Made by a program: the position numbers and the translations under genes | In this document: positions 8,823 through 20,037 of the stretch, in pieces | How positions within the stretch are numbered: the stretch's first letter is position 1 | Layout of the letters: every line of letters starts with the position of its first letter | Assembly: GCA_016712315.1 (NCBI GenBank) | Contig: JADJRG010000029.1 | Coordinates: 124,001-188,000, forward strand | Reading direction: 5' to 3' | DNA: 64,000 bases | DNA from: Nannocystis sp. | GTDB lineage: Bacteria > Myxococcota_A > Polyangia > Nannocystales > Nannocystaceae | The notes under the pieces: model-generated | The model's database searches: none | What the model saw: only the letters and a program-made list of their open reading frames with translations | What the model was told of the DNA's origin: nothing

Positions 8823-10529
8823 CTAGGTGCGCTTGGAGGCGACGATCAGGCGCTCGAAGGCGGCGCTGGCCTGCTCCGTGAGATCCTTGACCGTCTGCGG
8901 ATCGACCGGGTGCTGAGCCGTCGCGGCGAAGACGACGATCGGGACCTTGTCGCGGAGAAGGATCGGTAAGACCAAGACGTTGCCCTCAACTCCACCGAGA
9001 GCGGCGTCAAAGGCCGTGTCAATGGCTGTGTCGGTGCGCATCGGGCCGAGATAAGGGCTGCGGCGCTCGATCGTGCTGGCAAAGACCGAAGGGCCCGTGG
9101 CCGGGATCCGGATCTGACGTACAGCGTCGAGCATCAGATCCTCTCCCCTGGCGTCGTGGCCGCGGATCTCACCCTTGACGTGGAGGAACATGATGACCCG
9201 GACAAACCCTTCGGCGAGGAAGTCCAGGATAAGATCAGTGACCTCGTCGCGGCTGCGTACGACCGCAAAACGCGGCAGAAACCGCGAAAATGCCTCGCCT
9301 GAGAGAGGTGTGATCACCGCCGCCGGTAATACGACCTGCTGGCGGCGCTGCGCCGGCTCGGGTGCGCCCCCAAAGGACGGCGGCGGCGCGATGGGATGCT
9401 CCGCCGGGGTGGGCGGGGCTGGAATCGGAGCAGCGATCGGTGGTGCGGCGATCGGCGGTGCAGCGATCGGCGGCGCAGCAACCGGCGGTGCAGCGACCGG
9501 TGCAGCAACCGGCGGTGCAGCGACCGGTACGGCGATCGGCGGTGCGGCGATCGGCGGTGCGGCGATCGGCGGTGCGGCGATCGGCGGTGCGGCGATCGGC
9601 GGCGCGGCGATCGGCGGCGCGGCAACCGGCGGTGCGGCAACCGGCGGTGCGGCGATCGGCGGTGCGGCAACCGGCGGCGCGGCAACCGGCGGTGCGGCGA
9701 TCGGCGGTGCGGCAACCGGCGGTGCGGCGATCGGCGGTGCGGCGATCGGCGGTGCGGCGATCGGCGGTGCGGCAACCGGCGGTGCGGCGACCGGCGGCGC
9801 AGCAACCGGGGCGGGGATCGGCGGTGCGGCGACCGGCGGCGCGGGGATCGGCGGTGCAGCGACCGGCGGTGAGGCAACCGGTGGTGAGGCAACCGGTGGT
9901 GAGGCAACCGGCGGTGCGACCGGCGGTGCGGCGAGCGGTGGAGCGGCGAGAGGCGGGGCAGCGACGGGCGCGGGGGCGCTCGGGGCAGCGACGGGCGCGG
10001 GGGCGCTCGGGGCAGCGACGGGCGCGGGGGCGCTCGGGGCAGCGACGGGCGCGGGGGCGCTCGGGGCAGCGACGGGCGCGGGCGCGCTCGGGGTGGCCTT
10101 GGGTGGGGGATAGTAGCGATCGAGGGCGTTGAGCAGCGGCGTAAGGGAGGCGACCGCGCGCACGAGGTAGGATCCCGTGTAGGCCGAGATCGCGTCGACG
10201 GCCTTCATGTCCGTTGGGTCAGACATGGCGATCGTTAAGTTGCCGTCGCCGTCGAGGCTGACCGGCAAGACGCTGTGCTTGCGCGCGAGATCGGCGGAGA
10301 CCTTGGCGATCGCGGCTGAGTCGACTGACTCGAGCGCTGCCGTCGAGATCCGCGGGATCATCAGCTTGCTGTGCAGGAAGGCGGCGAAGCTGTCCTCTTG
10401 CACGAATCCGAGTTGTATGGCAGCCGCGACGAAGGAGACCTTGGCCTCGGTCGTTCGCGCCTGCACGGCCTTGAGCTGGACATCCGTGAGGAGGCCAGCC
10501 CGGAGCATCATGGTCCCTAGCAGACTCAA
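8823..10529 (-). CDS. MshEN-domain protein with long Pro/Ala repeat and C-terminal GAF-like domain
   Basis: The 568-residue protein has three parts. Residues 1 to about 145 resemble the N-terminal domain of PilB/GspE/MshE ATPases (LGTMMLRAGLLTDVQLKAV; later KHSVLPVSLDGDGNLTIAMSDPTD; ALDRYYPPP). This MshEN fold binds c-di-GMP in some family members. Residues about 150-395 are a linker of PSAPAPVAA and AAPPI/AAPPV repeats. Residues about 400-568 look GAF-like (PRFAVVRSRDEVTDLILDFLAEGFVRVIMFLHVKG ... NVLVLPILLRDKVPIVVFAA). No Walker motifs occur, so it is not a secretion ATPase. The TTG start gives the family-like opening MSLLGTMMLRAG; ATGs at 10511 and 10508 are alternatives. It may be a signalling adaptor. 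Confidence 0.8.
   Translation of the reverse strand: MSLLGTMMLRAGLLTDVQLKAVQARTTEAKVSFVAAAIQLGFVQEDSFAAFLHSKLMIPRISTAALESVDSAAIAKVSADLARKHSVLPVSLDGDGNLTIAMSDPTDMKAVDAISAYTGSYLVRAVASLTPLLNALDRYYPPPKATPSAPAPVAAPSAPAPVAAPSAPAPVAAPSAPAPVAAPSAPAPVAAPPLAAPPLAAPPVAPPVASPPVASPPVASPPVAAPPIPAPPVAAPPIPAPVAAPPVAAPPVAAPPIAAPPIAAPPIAAPPVAAPPIAAPPVAAPPVAAPPIAAPPVAAPPVAAPPIAAPPIAAPPIAAPPIAAPPIAAPPIAVPVAAPPVAAPVAAPPVAAPPIAAPPIAAPPIAAPIPAPPTPAEHPIAPPPSFGGAPEPAQRRQQVVLPAAVITPLSGEAFSRFLPRFAVVRSRDEVTDLILDFLAEGFVRVIMFLHVKGEIRGHDARGEDLMLDAVRQIRIPATGPSVFASTIERRSPYLGPMRTDTAIDTAFDAALGGVEGNVLVLPILLRDKVPIVVFAATAQHPVDPQTVKDLTEQASAAFERLIVASKRT
9430..9958. repeat. 12-18 base coding repeat (AAPPI/AAPPV units)
   Basis: Dozens of near-identical units, mostly 15 bases (GGCGGTGCGGCGATC and GGCGGTGCGGCAACC variants), encode Ala-Ala-Pro-Pro-Ile/Val within the linker of the MshEN-domain gene. 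Units keep the reading frame but vary in length, typical of an array that changes copy number by slippage or recombination. Confidence 0.9.
9961..10095. repeat. 27-base tandem repeat, five copies
   Basis: Five consecutive 27-base units beginning GCGACGGGCGCGGGGGCGCT (9961, 9988, 10015, 10042, 10069) encode the nine-residue period PSAPAPVAA on the minus strand. The last copy diverges at its end. Confidence 0.95.
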
Positions 10530-10636
10530 GGGCCTGCATAATCGAACGCCAGCGCCGCACAGTCAATGTCTAGTCACAGCTTCTGTTGGGGAGCGCGCGA
10601 GCGGCGCGTGAACAGCGTTGGCGGCCTCGGCCGTGC

Positions 10637-10642
10637 TATGTG
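10637..10642 (+). promoter_or_regulatory. Putative -10 hexamer TATGTG
   Basis: TATGTG ends 8 bases before the TTG at 10651. It is weaker than the other hexamers here because the last base is G, but its position argues for the shorter start of the cysteine desulfurase. Confidence 0.3.
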
Positions 10643-10650
10643 GGGGCACG

Positions 10651-11814
10651 TTGCCCCCTCCGATCTACCTGGACCACAACGCGACGACGCCGCTCGATCC
10701 GCGGGTCAGGGCGCGGGTGATCGCGGTGCTGAGTGATCCCGACGGCCAAGGGAACCCCTCCAGCGTCCATGCGTGGGGGCGACGCGCCCGGGCGGTGGTG
10801 GAGGACGCTCGTCGGGCTGTCGCAGCGGCGGTCGGCTGTGAGGCGCTGGAGGTGACGTTCACGTCGGGAGGGACGGAGGCAGACAACTTGGCGGTGCTCG
10901 GCGGCGCGAGGGCGCTGCGACAGGCTGGGCAGCCGTGCGGGGTCCTGAGCTCGCGGATCGAGCACCCCGCGGTGTTGAGCGCCTGCGCGCAGCTCGCGCG
11001 TGAGGGGCACACGATCGCGTGGGTGGCGGTGGATGCGTTCGGGCGGATCACTCCGGAGGCGCTCGCGACGGCGCTCGCCGAGCGCCCAGAGATCGGTCTT
11101 GTGAGCTTGTCCGCGGCCAATCATGAGCTCGGGAACCTCTATCCGATCGCCGCGCTGGCAGCGGCGGCCCGCGCGGCCCGTCCTGGGGTGCTGTTTCATA
11201 CGGACGCGGTGCAGGCGCTCGGCAAGGTCGCGATCGATGTCCGCGAGTGGGATGTGGATCTGATGTCCGTGACGGCGCACAAGATCTACGGGCCGAAGGG
11301 GATCGGCGCGCTGATCCATCGGCGGCACCAGGAGCTGGCGCCGTTGATCCATGGCGGGCCGCAAGAGCGAGGGCGCCGCGGCGGTACGGAGTCGCCCGCG
11401 TTGATCGCGGGCTTCGGCTTGGCGGCGGAGCTGGCGGCCTCGGAGCTGGTCGAGCGAGCCGCGGCGATGTCGGCGAGCTCCGGGCGGGTGATCGCGGGGA
11501 TCGAGGCGATCGGTGGGGCGCAGATCTTCGGAGATCGGGCGGCGCGGGTCGGTAATACGGTGTGTGTGGCGTTCACGGGGGCAGAGGGGCAGCTCTTGCT
11601 GATCCACTTGGACCTCGCGGGGATCATGGTGTCCACAGGGGCGGCTTGCTCTTCAGGATCGCTGGAGCCCTCGCCGGTGCTGCTGGCGCTCGGCTGCTCG
11701 CCCGAGGAGGCGAGGGGGGCGCTGCGGATCTCGACGGGTAAGGACACGAGCGCGGCGGAGATCGACGCGCTGCTGGCGGCGCTGCGTTCGGCGCTCGCGT
11801 CGGTGCGCGGCTAG
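10651..11814 (+). CDS. Cysteine desulfurase (NifS/IscS family)
   Basis: A PLP enzyme that takes sulfur from cysteine as an enzyme-bound persulfide for Fe-S clusters or tRNA thiolation. Landmarks are IYLDHNATTPLDP at the N-terminus, GGTEADNLAV, IEHPAVL, FHTDAVQALGK, the PLP lysine in SVTAHKIYGPKGIG (about Lys211) and the sulfur-carrying Cys in GAACSSGSLEPS (about Cys333). The ACSSGS loop fits group I NifS-like enzymes. TTG at 10651 gives a start 5 residues before IYLDHN, as in relatives, and follows a TATGTG hexamer; in-frame TTG 10618 and GTG 10633 are alternatives. No iscU or iscA neighbour is present, so it may serve another sulfur pathway. Its stop overlaps the convergent lipoprotein stop by 3 bases. 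Confidence 0.93.
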   Translation: MPPPIYLDHNATTPLDPRVRARVIAVLSDPDGQGNPSSVHAWGRRARAVVEDARRAVAAAVGCEALEVTFTSGGTEADNLAVLGGARALRQAGQPCGVLSSRIEHPAVLSACAQLAREGHTIAWVAVDAFGRITPEALATALAERPEIGLVSLSAANHELGNLYPIAALAAAARAARPGVLFHTDAVQALGKVAIDVREWDVDLMSVTAHKIYGPKGIGALIHRRHQELAPLIHGGPQERGRRGGTESPALIAGFGLAAELAASELVERAAAMSASSGRVIAGIEAIGGAQIFGDRAARVGNTVCVAFTGAEGQLLLIHLDLAGIMVSTGAACSSGSLEPSPVLLALGCSPEEARGALRISTGKDTSAAEIDALLAALRSALASVRG

Positions 11815-12689
11815 CTGCAGATCTTCATGGTGCAGGTCGCGTCGGGGGCGCAGTCCTTGGTGTTGACGCAGGAGCTCGTGCACTCGCCGTCCGCGCAGAG
11901 GTAGGGGGCGCAGGTGCTCAGGTCTTCGATGCAGGCGCCGACGGCGTCACAGGCGGCGTCGAGGCGGTCGAGCCCGTCAGGGTCGCAGGTGGGGCGACAG
12001 AGCGGGGTTACGGCGTCTGTGGCGCAGAGATCGCTGATCTCGATCGTGTCAGCGCTCGCGCCCGCGACGCAGCCGCTGGGGCTGAGGTGGCAGCGCTGCG
12101 AGCAGGTGAGCAGCGGCGCGCCGGGGCCGCTGCACAGCGTCGCGTCGGGGAGGGCGCAGCTGCCGTCGGGCGCGCACTCGCCTGCGGCTGTCCCTTCAGC
12201 CATGCGATAGCAGGTGACGGACTCCTCTTGGAGTTGATCGCCCCAGACGAGGGTGGCGCAGTCGACGACGCAGGGGGCGCCAGCGGCGGCGGGCTGGCAG
12301 GTGCCACCTTCACAGGCGACGCAGGAGCCGCAGCACTCGCTCGAGTCGCCGCAGAGGCCGCCTTGGTCGACGCAGGCGCCGCCGGTGGTCGCGTCGGTGG
12401 TCGCGTCGGTGGTCGCGCTCGTCGCCGTGGTCGTCGTGGTGATCGAGTCGCCGTCGACGCAGGCGCTCGCGAGCCCCTCGTTGGCGAAGGCGCCGAAGCG
12501 TCTGCCGCTGGGGCAGGTGTCGTCGGGGAAGGAGCAGTAGCCCTCAGCCTCGCAGAGCCCGCGGGCAGCGCCGTCGACGCACTGCTCATCCGCGCTGCAC
12601 GGGAAGGCGCGTGTGGGGGCGCAGGCGCCGAGTAGAGGGGAGAGCGCGAATACGAGCGCTGTGACGCGGGCGGTCGTGATCCGAAGCAT
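11811..12689 (-). CDS. Cys-rich lipoprotein of a kinase operon
   Basis: The protein has 292 residues from the ATG at 12689. A signal peptide ends in the lipobox LLGAC at residues about 16-20. About 35 Cys residues are spread along the chain in dense clusters (for example CGDSSECCGSCVACEGGTC near 105-125), separated by a Thr/Ala linker at about 80-100. The Cys patterns suggest disulfide-bonded modules outside the cytoplasm. No enzyme motif was seen. The start is 2 bases after the stop of the TPR-membrane gene, which itself follows a kinase gene, so the three form one operon. The protein might be an extracytoplasmic partner of the kinase system. This is inference from context only. Confidence 0.8.
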   Translation of the reverse strand: MLRITTARVTALVFALSPLLGACAPTRAFPCSADEQCVDGAARGLCEAEGYCSFPDDTCPSGRRFGAFANEGLASACVDGDSITTTTTATSATTDATTDATTGGACVDQGGLCGDSSECCGSCVACEGGTCQPAAAGAPCVVDCATLVWGDQLQEESVTCYRMAEGTAAGECAPDGSCALPDATLCSGPGAPLLTCSQRCHLSPSGCVAGASADTIEISDLCATDAVTPLCRPTCDPDGLDRLDAACDAVGACIEDLSTCAPYLCADGECTSSCVNTKDCAPDATCTMKICS

Positions 12690-12691
12690 GG

Positions 12692-13582
12692 CTAGAATCT
12701 CCCTCCAAAGGTCACTCCAGCGGGCTGCGGGCTGATCCAGGCGCTGCCCTTGGCGGCGCCGCGGCCGCCGCGGACGATGACCCAACGGGCGACGCCTCCA
12801 GCGATCAACACGACGCCAGCGCCTAGCAGGGCGCCGCCGGCGATCCGCAGGCTGCGCGCGCCGCCGGCGACGTCGTCGTAGTTGGCGGCGAAGTCGCCGT
12901 AGGTGGGAGCGTCGACGAGCTGGCTCTGTTTGACCTGCGCGGCGGTGAGTAGGGCGCCCCCCGTGAGCCCGAGGGCGAGGCCGCCGCCGACCAAGGCGCC
13001 GCCGAGGGGATCGAGGTAGAAGCGCCGCGCGCGCTCCTGCTCGGCGGCTCGAGCCTCGGCTTCGGCTCGGGCCTCGGCTTGAGCTCGGGCTTCGGCGTCT
13101 CGTTCAGCCTGTGCGGCCGCGGCTCGGGCTTCGGCTTCGGCTTCGCTCTGGGCGGCGCGCTCGCGCTGCTCTTTGATCGCGCGCGCGCAGAGCTCCACGC
13201 CTTGCTCGGCAGCCGCGACCTGCATGCCCGAGGAGCTGAGGGAGATGAAGCGCTTGTACAGCTCGGTGGCGGTGATGCAGTCGCCGCTGAGCCGCTCCGC
13301 CTGGGCCCACGCGTAGAGGAAGTCGCGGCGAGGATCGAGCGCGTAGCCGGCCTTGAACGCCTCGATGGCGGCGGGATAGTCGCCCGCTTGGTAGAGCTCG
13401 AGGCCTCGCTCGAGGTGCTGCTTGGCCTCGGGATCGAGCGTCGTCGGTGAGGGCTCGCCGTAGGCGGGCGTCGGGGCGAGGAGGACGGCGAGCAAGGCGG
13501 CGAGCAGAGGACGCGTCCGCGCGCGCGGGGGCGCGGCGTGCGAGGGGGTCGTGGCCGATGTCGAGGAGGAGGCGCCGAGCAT
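12692..13582 (-). CDS. TPR and coiled-coil membrane protein of a kinase operon
   Basis: The 296-residue protein has a signal or anchor at about residues 22-43 (LLAALLAVLLAPTPAYG). TPR-like helices follow (HLERGLELYQAGDYPAAIEAFKAGYALDPRRDFLYAWAQA, about 55-95). An Ala/Glu/Arg-rich coiled coil spans about 135-185. Two hydrophobic helices near 195-220 and 245-268 flank the loop VDAPTYGDFAANYDD. The same TM-loop-TM design, including xPxTYGD, occurs in the protein at 23067-24008, so both belong to one family. It is 8 bases downstream of the kinase and 2 bases upstream of the Cys-rich lipoprotein gene. A scaffold in envelope signalling is plausible but unproven. Confidence 0.8.
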   Translation of the reverse strand: MLGASSSTSATTPSHAAPPRARTRPLLAALLAVLLAPTPAYGEPSPTTLDPEAKQHLERGLELYQAGDYPAAIEAFKAGYALDPRRDFLYAWAQAERLSGDCITATELYKRFISLSSSGMQVAAAEQGVELCARAIKEQRERAAQSEAEAEARAAAAQAERDAEARAQAEARAEAEARAAEQERARRFYLDPLGGALVGGGLALGLTGGALLTAAQVKQSQLVDAPTYGDFAANYDDVAGGARSLRIAGGALLGAGVVLIAGGVARWVIVRGGRGAAKGSAWISPQPAGVTFGGRF

Positions 13583-13590
13583 GGTTGCCC

Positions 13591-15042
<1,452 letters not shown>

Positions 15043-15048
15043 GAATTG

Positions 15049-15054
15049 AGGCTA
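15049..15054 (-). promoter_or_regulatory. Putative -10 hexamer TAGCCT (kinase operon)
   Basis: On the minus strand, TAGCCT ends 6 bases before the GTG start at 15042, fitting a leaderless transcript for the kinase operon. Confidence 0.45.
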
Positions 15055-15156
15055 TCGGGCCCGCTTGGGCCTGGCAATCGTCGTGGCCGGTCCTGGACGT
15101 CCGTGGGCGCGCGCGTTACAAGAGCATGGGTGCATAAGCGCCCGCTGGAGTCGCCG

Positions 15157-16632
15157 ATGAACGTATCGCCTCGCCCCTCGCTCGTGGCTTCTGTGTCTGT
15201 CCTCGCGCTGATCTTCGCCGGGTGCGGTGATGACGGCGCGAGCACCTCGGCGACGTCTTCGGGTGAGTCGTCGACGGGCTCGATGGCGACGACGGCCGAA
15301 GGATCGGGCTCGACAGGGACGACGGGGACGACGGGGACGACGGGGTCCACCGGGACCGAGAGCACGGGGGCGACGACGAGCGCGACGGAGCCGGGGACGA
15401 CGACCGCCTCGGAGACGACGGGCGGCGAGGAGGGCTTCAGGATCGGGGTGGATGTCACCGACATCTCACCGGATCGAGCCTTCATCGCGACCAAGGATCT
15501 TTATATGGGGGCCTACGGCGCGCCGATGTCGCGGGGTCCGGCGCAGGGGGTGCACGATCCGATCTTCGCGCGCTCGTTCGCGTTCGAGGCGGGCGGGGTC
15601 GGGCTGCTGATGTCGGTGGTGGATCTGCCGGGCATGGGCAACCAGAACACCCGCGAGGTGCGAAAGCGCGTCGCGGCGATGACGGGGCTCAGCGAGGCTC
15701 AGGTGCTGATCGGCTCGACGCACTCGCACTCGAGCCCCGATCTGATGGGGCTGTGGGGCGGGGTGCCGAAGGACTATCGGGAGTGGTTGCTCGCAGAGAC
15801 CTCGGCGTCGATGGCCTCAGCGTGGGAGTCGCGCCAGTCGGCGGAGCTGCGGGTGGGCACGGGCACGGCGCCGGCGAATAACCGCCGCGGCTGGGGGTAC
15901 ACCGATGACGCGATGATCGTGCTCGACGCGTTCGACCTGCAGGGGGGGCGGATCGGGACGTTGGTGAATTTCGCGGCGCACCCGGTGATCCTGGGCGAGG
16001 AGAACAAGCTGATCTCGTGCGACTACACCGGCTACGTGATCGAGGCGCTCGAGGACGAGCTGGGGGCCCCGGTGGCGCTGTTTAACGGCACGCTGGGGGA
16101 CGCGACGCCGAAGACGCCGCCGGGCGACTACGCGGACGACTTCGATCGCGCGGCGGCGTACGGGGCGGCGCTGGCGGAGATCGCGGCGGAGATCACGACG
16201 AGCACCGAGCTGGTGGCGCCGTACGTCGGCTTCAGCGAGCGCAAGTGGGTGCAGAAGGTCGAGAACCAGCTCTTCCTGCTGGCGGCGCAGGTCGGGATCT
16301 TGCAGTACGACTTCGAGGGCGAGGGCCTGCTCGAGAAGACAGTGACGACGCAGGCGACCTACTTCCGCCTCGGCGTGCAGGTGCAAGGGGTCGGCTTCCC
16401 CGGAGAGTCGCTCACGCGCAACGGGATGGCGATCAAAGAGGCGATGAAGGCGCCGCACAGGATGGTGCTCGGCAACACCGGCGACGCGCTCGGCTACTTC
16501 ATCCCCAGCGACGAGTGGCAGACCGGGAAGAACGACAACTACGAGGAGGGCGTGTCGCTCGGCAAGAGCGCGGGGGATCGGGCGCGGGATTTTATCAAGG
16601 AGCTGATCGCCGCGGACAACGAGGGCTTCTGA
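15157..16632 (+). CDS. Neutral/alkaline ceramidase-like lipoprotein
   Basis: The protein has 491 residues from the ATG at 15157, which has GGAG 6 bases upstream. The lipobox LIFAGC at about residue 22 is followed by an acidic start and about 70 residues of Ser/Thr/Gly linker containing TGT repeats. The catalytic region resembles the neutral/alkaline non-lysosomal ceramidase N-terminal domain: VDVTDISPD, GAPMSRGPAQGVHDPIFAR, SVVDLPG, and STHSHSSPD, whose His residues bind zinc in the family. FAAHPVILG and FNGTLGDATP follow. The family hydrolyses ceramides and related amides. A lipoprotein form fits a role on envelope or prey lipids, but the substrate is not proven. Its stop is 5 bases from the convergent MutS-like gene. 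Confidence 0.85.
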   Translation: MNVSPRPSLVASVSVLALIFAGCGDDGASTSATSSGESSTGSMATTAEGSGSTGTTGTTGTTGSTGTESTGATTSATEPGTTTASETTGGEEGFRIGVDVTDISPDRAFIATKDLYMGAYGAPMSRGPAQGVHDPIFARSFAFEAGGVGLLMSVVDLPGMGNQNTREVRKRVAAMTGLSEAQVLIGSTHSHSSPDLMGLWGGVPKDYREWLLAETSASMASAWESRQSAELRVGTGTAPANNRRGWGYTDDAMIVLDAFDLQGGRIGTLVNFAAHPVILGEENKLISCDYTGYVIEALEDELGAPVALFNGTLGDATPKTPPGDYADDFDRAAAYGAALAEIAAEITTSTELVAPYVGFSERKWVQKVENQLFLLAAQVGILQYDFEGEGLLEKTVTTQATYFRLGVQVQGVGFPGESLTRNGMAIKEAMKAPHRMVLGNTGDALGYFIPSDEWQTGKNDNYEEGVSLGKSAGDRARDFIKELIAADNEGF

Positions 16633-16637
16633 GCGGC

Positions 16638-18449
16638 TCAGCCCTCGGCGGGTAAGAGGCCGACGGCGCGCATGAGCGCGAGGGCGTTGCTGCGCTGGAC
16701 GACGCCAGGGCGCATGCGGTAGTCGAAGCGCAGGCGACCTTCGAGGAGCTCGTCTTGGAAGTGGACGTTCTCCGCGCGCTCTCCGAGCTCTTCGATCGCG
16801 AGGGCGAGGGCGAGGTCGTGGGTGGTGCAGAGGCCGAGCGCGCCTGCGTCGACGAAGGCGCGTAGCAGGGCCTCGGCGCCGATCCGGCGATCATGCGAGT
16901 TGGTGCCGTGGAAGATCTCGTCGAGGAGAAAGAGCAGCGGCGGCGCGCCGCGGCGCGCGAGATCCATGAGGTGACGGAGGCGGGCGAGCTCGGCGTAGAA
17001 GCGCGAGGCGTTGTCGCGCAGGGAGTCCTCAACGCGCAGGGTGGCGCCGAGGGCGAGCGGCGTGAGGGCGAGGCGGCGGCCGGCGATGGGGGCGCCGGCG
17101 AGGGCGAGCACGACGTTGACCCCGACGGTGCGCAGGTAGGTGCTCTTGCCGGACATGTTGGAGCCGCTGACCATGAGGACGCGGCGGGGCGCGCCGAGAT
17201 CGATGGAGTTGGCGACGCAGCCCGGTAAGAGCGGGTGCACGAGCTCGTCGCCGAGGAGGCGCGGGGGGCCTTCGAGCAGCTCGGGCAGCGGATCGAGGGG
17301 GCGCTCGTAGGCGTAGGCGGCGAGGGCGGTGATGGCCTCGATCTCGCCGAGGGCGTCGAACCAAGCGGGGATCGCGGGGCCGTGGGCGCGGCGCCAGCGC
17401 TCGATCGCGAGCGACCAGTGGAGCGACCACAAGGCGAGGTACTCGACGGCGACGAAGAGGGGGCTCTGACGCGCCTCGAGCCAGTCGACGCGGCGGACGA
17501 GGCGGGCGATCGCGGCGGCGGCGCCGTCGGGCGGGGCGGCGAGCAGGCGCTGGCGATCGAGGAGATAGGGGGCGGTGAAGCGCTCGCGATCGAGGCGATC
17601 GAGGAGGCGGGCGAGCACGCTGAGGGTGCGGCGCGGGGCGGCGACTCTGCCGCTGGCCGCGTCGATGAAGGGCCCGTAGCGGCGGCCGACGAGCGCGTTG
17701 AGGGCGACGCAGGCGAGCAGCGGGAGGGCGCCGTGGTCGCTGAAGATCGCGAGGGCGAGGGCGCCGAGGCAGAGCAGGGTGAGGAGCGCGGCGAGCAGGT
17801 GGAGGCGGCGGGCGCGCGCGGGCTCGAGCAGCGGGGGGGCTTCGGCCCAGGCGAGCAGGGCGGCGGGATCGAGGGCGAGCTGGGGATCGAGGACGAGCAG
17901 CGCGAGATCCTCGCGGAGATCGAGGCGGGCGCGCAGATCGTCGAGGGCGGCGTGGCGCTCGCGGAGGCTGGCGATCGGGGCAGGTGCTAAGAGCCAGGCG
18001 GCGAGGGTGCGCTCGCCGATGGGGGTGGCGGCGCCGGCGAGGCGCTCGAAGAGGGAGGCGGGGCCGAAGAGATCGAGGTCGGCGGCGTAGGGGTGATCGG
18101 GGGGGGCGAGGCCGCGGCCTTGGCGGCCGCCGCCGGGCCAACGTTCGTCGAGGCGGTCGAGGCCGCGGCGGTAGAGATCGACGGCGGCCTGGGCGCGCGC
18201 GCGCGCGCGCTCGATCTGCTCGTGGCGGACGACGAGGGCGGTGAAGAGGGCGATCGGGGCGAGCAGCCAGGCGGGGTGGAGGGGCGCGTGCGCGAGCACG
18301 GCGGCGAGCACGGCGAGGATCGCGAGGAAGGCGAGCACGCGCAGGTTGGAGAGGGTGCGGCTGCGGCGCTCTTGGTAGGCGAGGCCCGCGAGGTGGGCGT
18401 CGCGACGACGGAGGTACTCGGCGCGAGGATCGGGGGGCGTAGCGGTCAT
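16638..18449 (-). CDS. Membrane-anchored MutS-family ATPase
   Basis: The 603-residue protein has two membrane helices near residues 35-75 and two more near 215-260, then a MutS core and ABC ATPase: Walker A GSNMSGKSTYLRTVG near 430, DSLRDNASRFYAEL, Walker B LLFLLDEIFHGTNSHDRR near 520, and TTHDLALA. The mismatch-binding N-terminal domain of true MutS is absent. This matches the membrane MutS-like proteins of uncharacterised function found in several phyla, so mismatch repair should not be assumed. The ATG at 18449 was used. It is convergent with the ceramidase-like gene. The nearest gene upstream on the same strand, a TIGR03790-like lipoprotein, ends 54 bases away. Confidence 0.88.
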   Translation of the reverse strand: MTATPPDPRAEYLRRRDAHLAGLAYQERRSRTLSNLRVLAFLAILAVLAAVLAHAPLHPAWLLAPIALFTALVVRHEQIERARARAQAAVDLYRRGLDRLDERWPGGGRQGRGLAPPDHPYAADLDLFGPASLFERLAGAATPIGERTLAAWLLAPAPIASLRERHAALDDLRARLDLREDLALLVLDPQLALDPAALLAWAEAPPLLEPARARRLHLLAALLTLLCLGALALAIFSDHGALPLLACVALNALVGRRYGPFIDAASGRVAAPRRTLSVLARLLDRLDRERFTAPYLLDRQRLLAAPPDGAAAAIARLVRRVDWLEARQSPLFVAVEYLALWSLHWSLAIERWRRAHGPAIPAWFDALGEIEAITALAAYAYERPLDPLPELLEGPPRLLGDELVHPLLPGCVANSIDLGAPRRVLMVSGSNMSGKSTYLRTVGVNVVLALAGAPIAGRRLALTPLALGATLRVEDSLRDNASRFYAELARLRHLMDLARRGAPPLLFLLDEIFHGTNSHDRRIGAEALLRAFVDAGALGLCTTHDLALALAIEELGERAENVHFQDELLEGRLRFDYRMRPGVVQRSNALALMRAVGLLPAEG

Positions 18450-18503
18450 GAGGCGCGGGGCTGCGGGGTACGTCGTCGTGGTGCGGAGGCGACGGCGCGC
18501 CGC

Positions 18504-19982
<1,479 letters not shown>

Positions 19983-19990
19983 CGGCGGCG

Positions 19991-19996
19991 ACGATA
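19991..19996 (-). promoter_or_regulatory. Putative -10 hexamer TATCGT
   Basis: On the minus strand, TATCGT ends 8 bases before the ATG at 19982 of the TIGR03790-family gene. Confidence 0.45.
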
Positions 19997-20037
19997 GCAC
20001 GGCGTCTGGGCGGCGGCGGCGGCGTCTGACCTTCGGG

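Noticed and set aside
8470..8826. Short open frames on both strands through the 72-base repeats.
   Set aside because: Their peptides only mirror the repeat (24-residue period) and lack a start signal or family resemblance.
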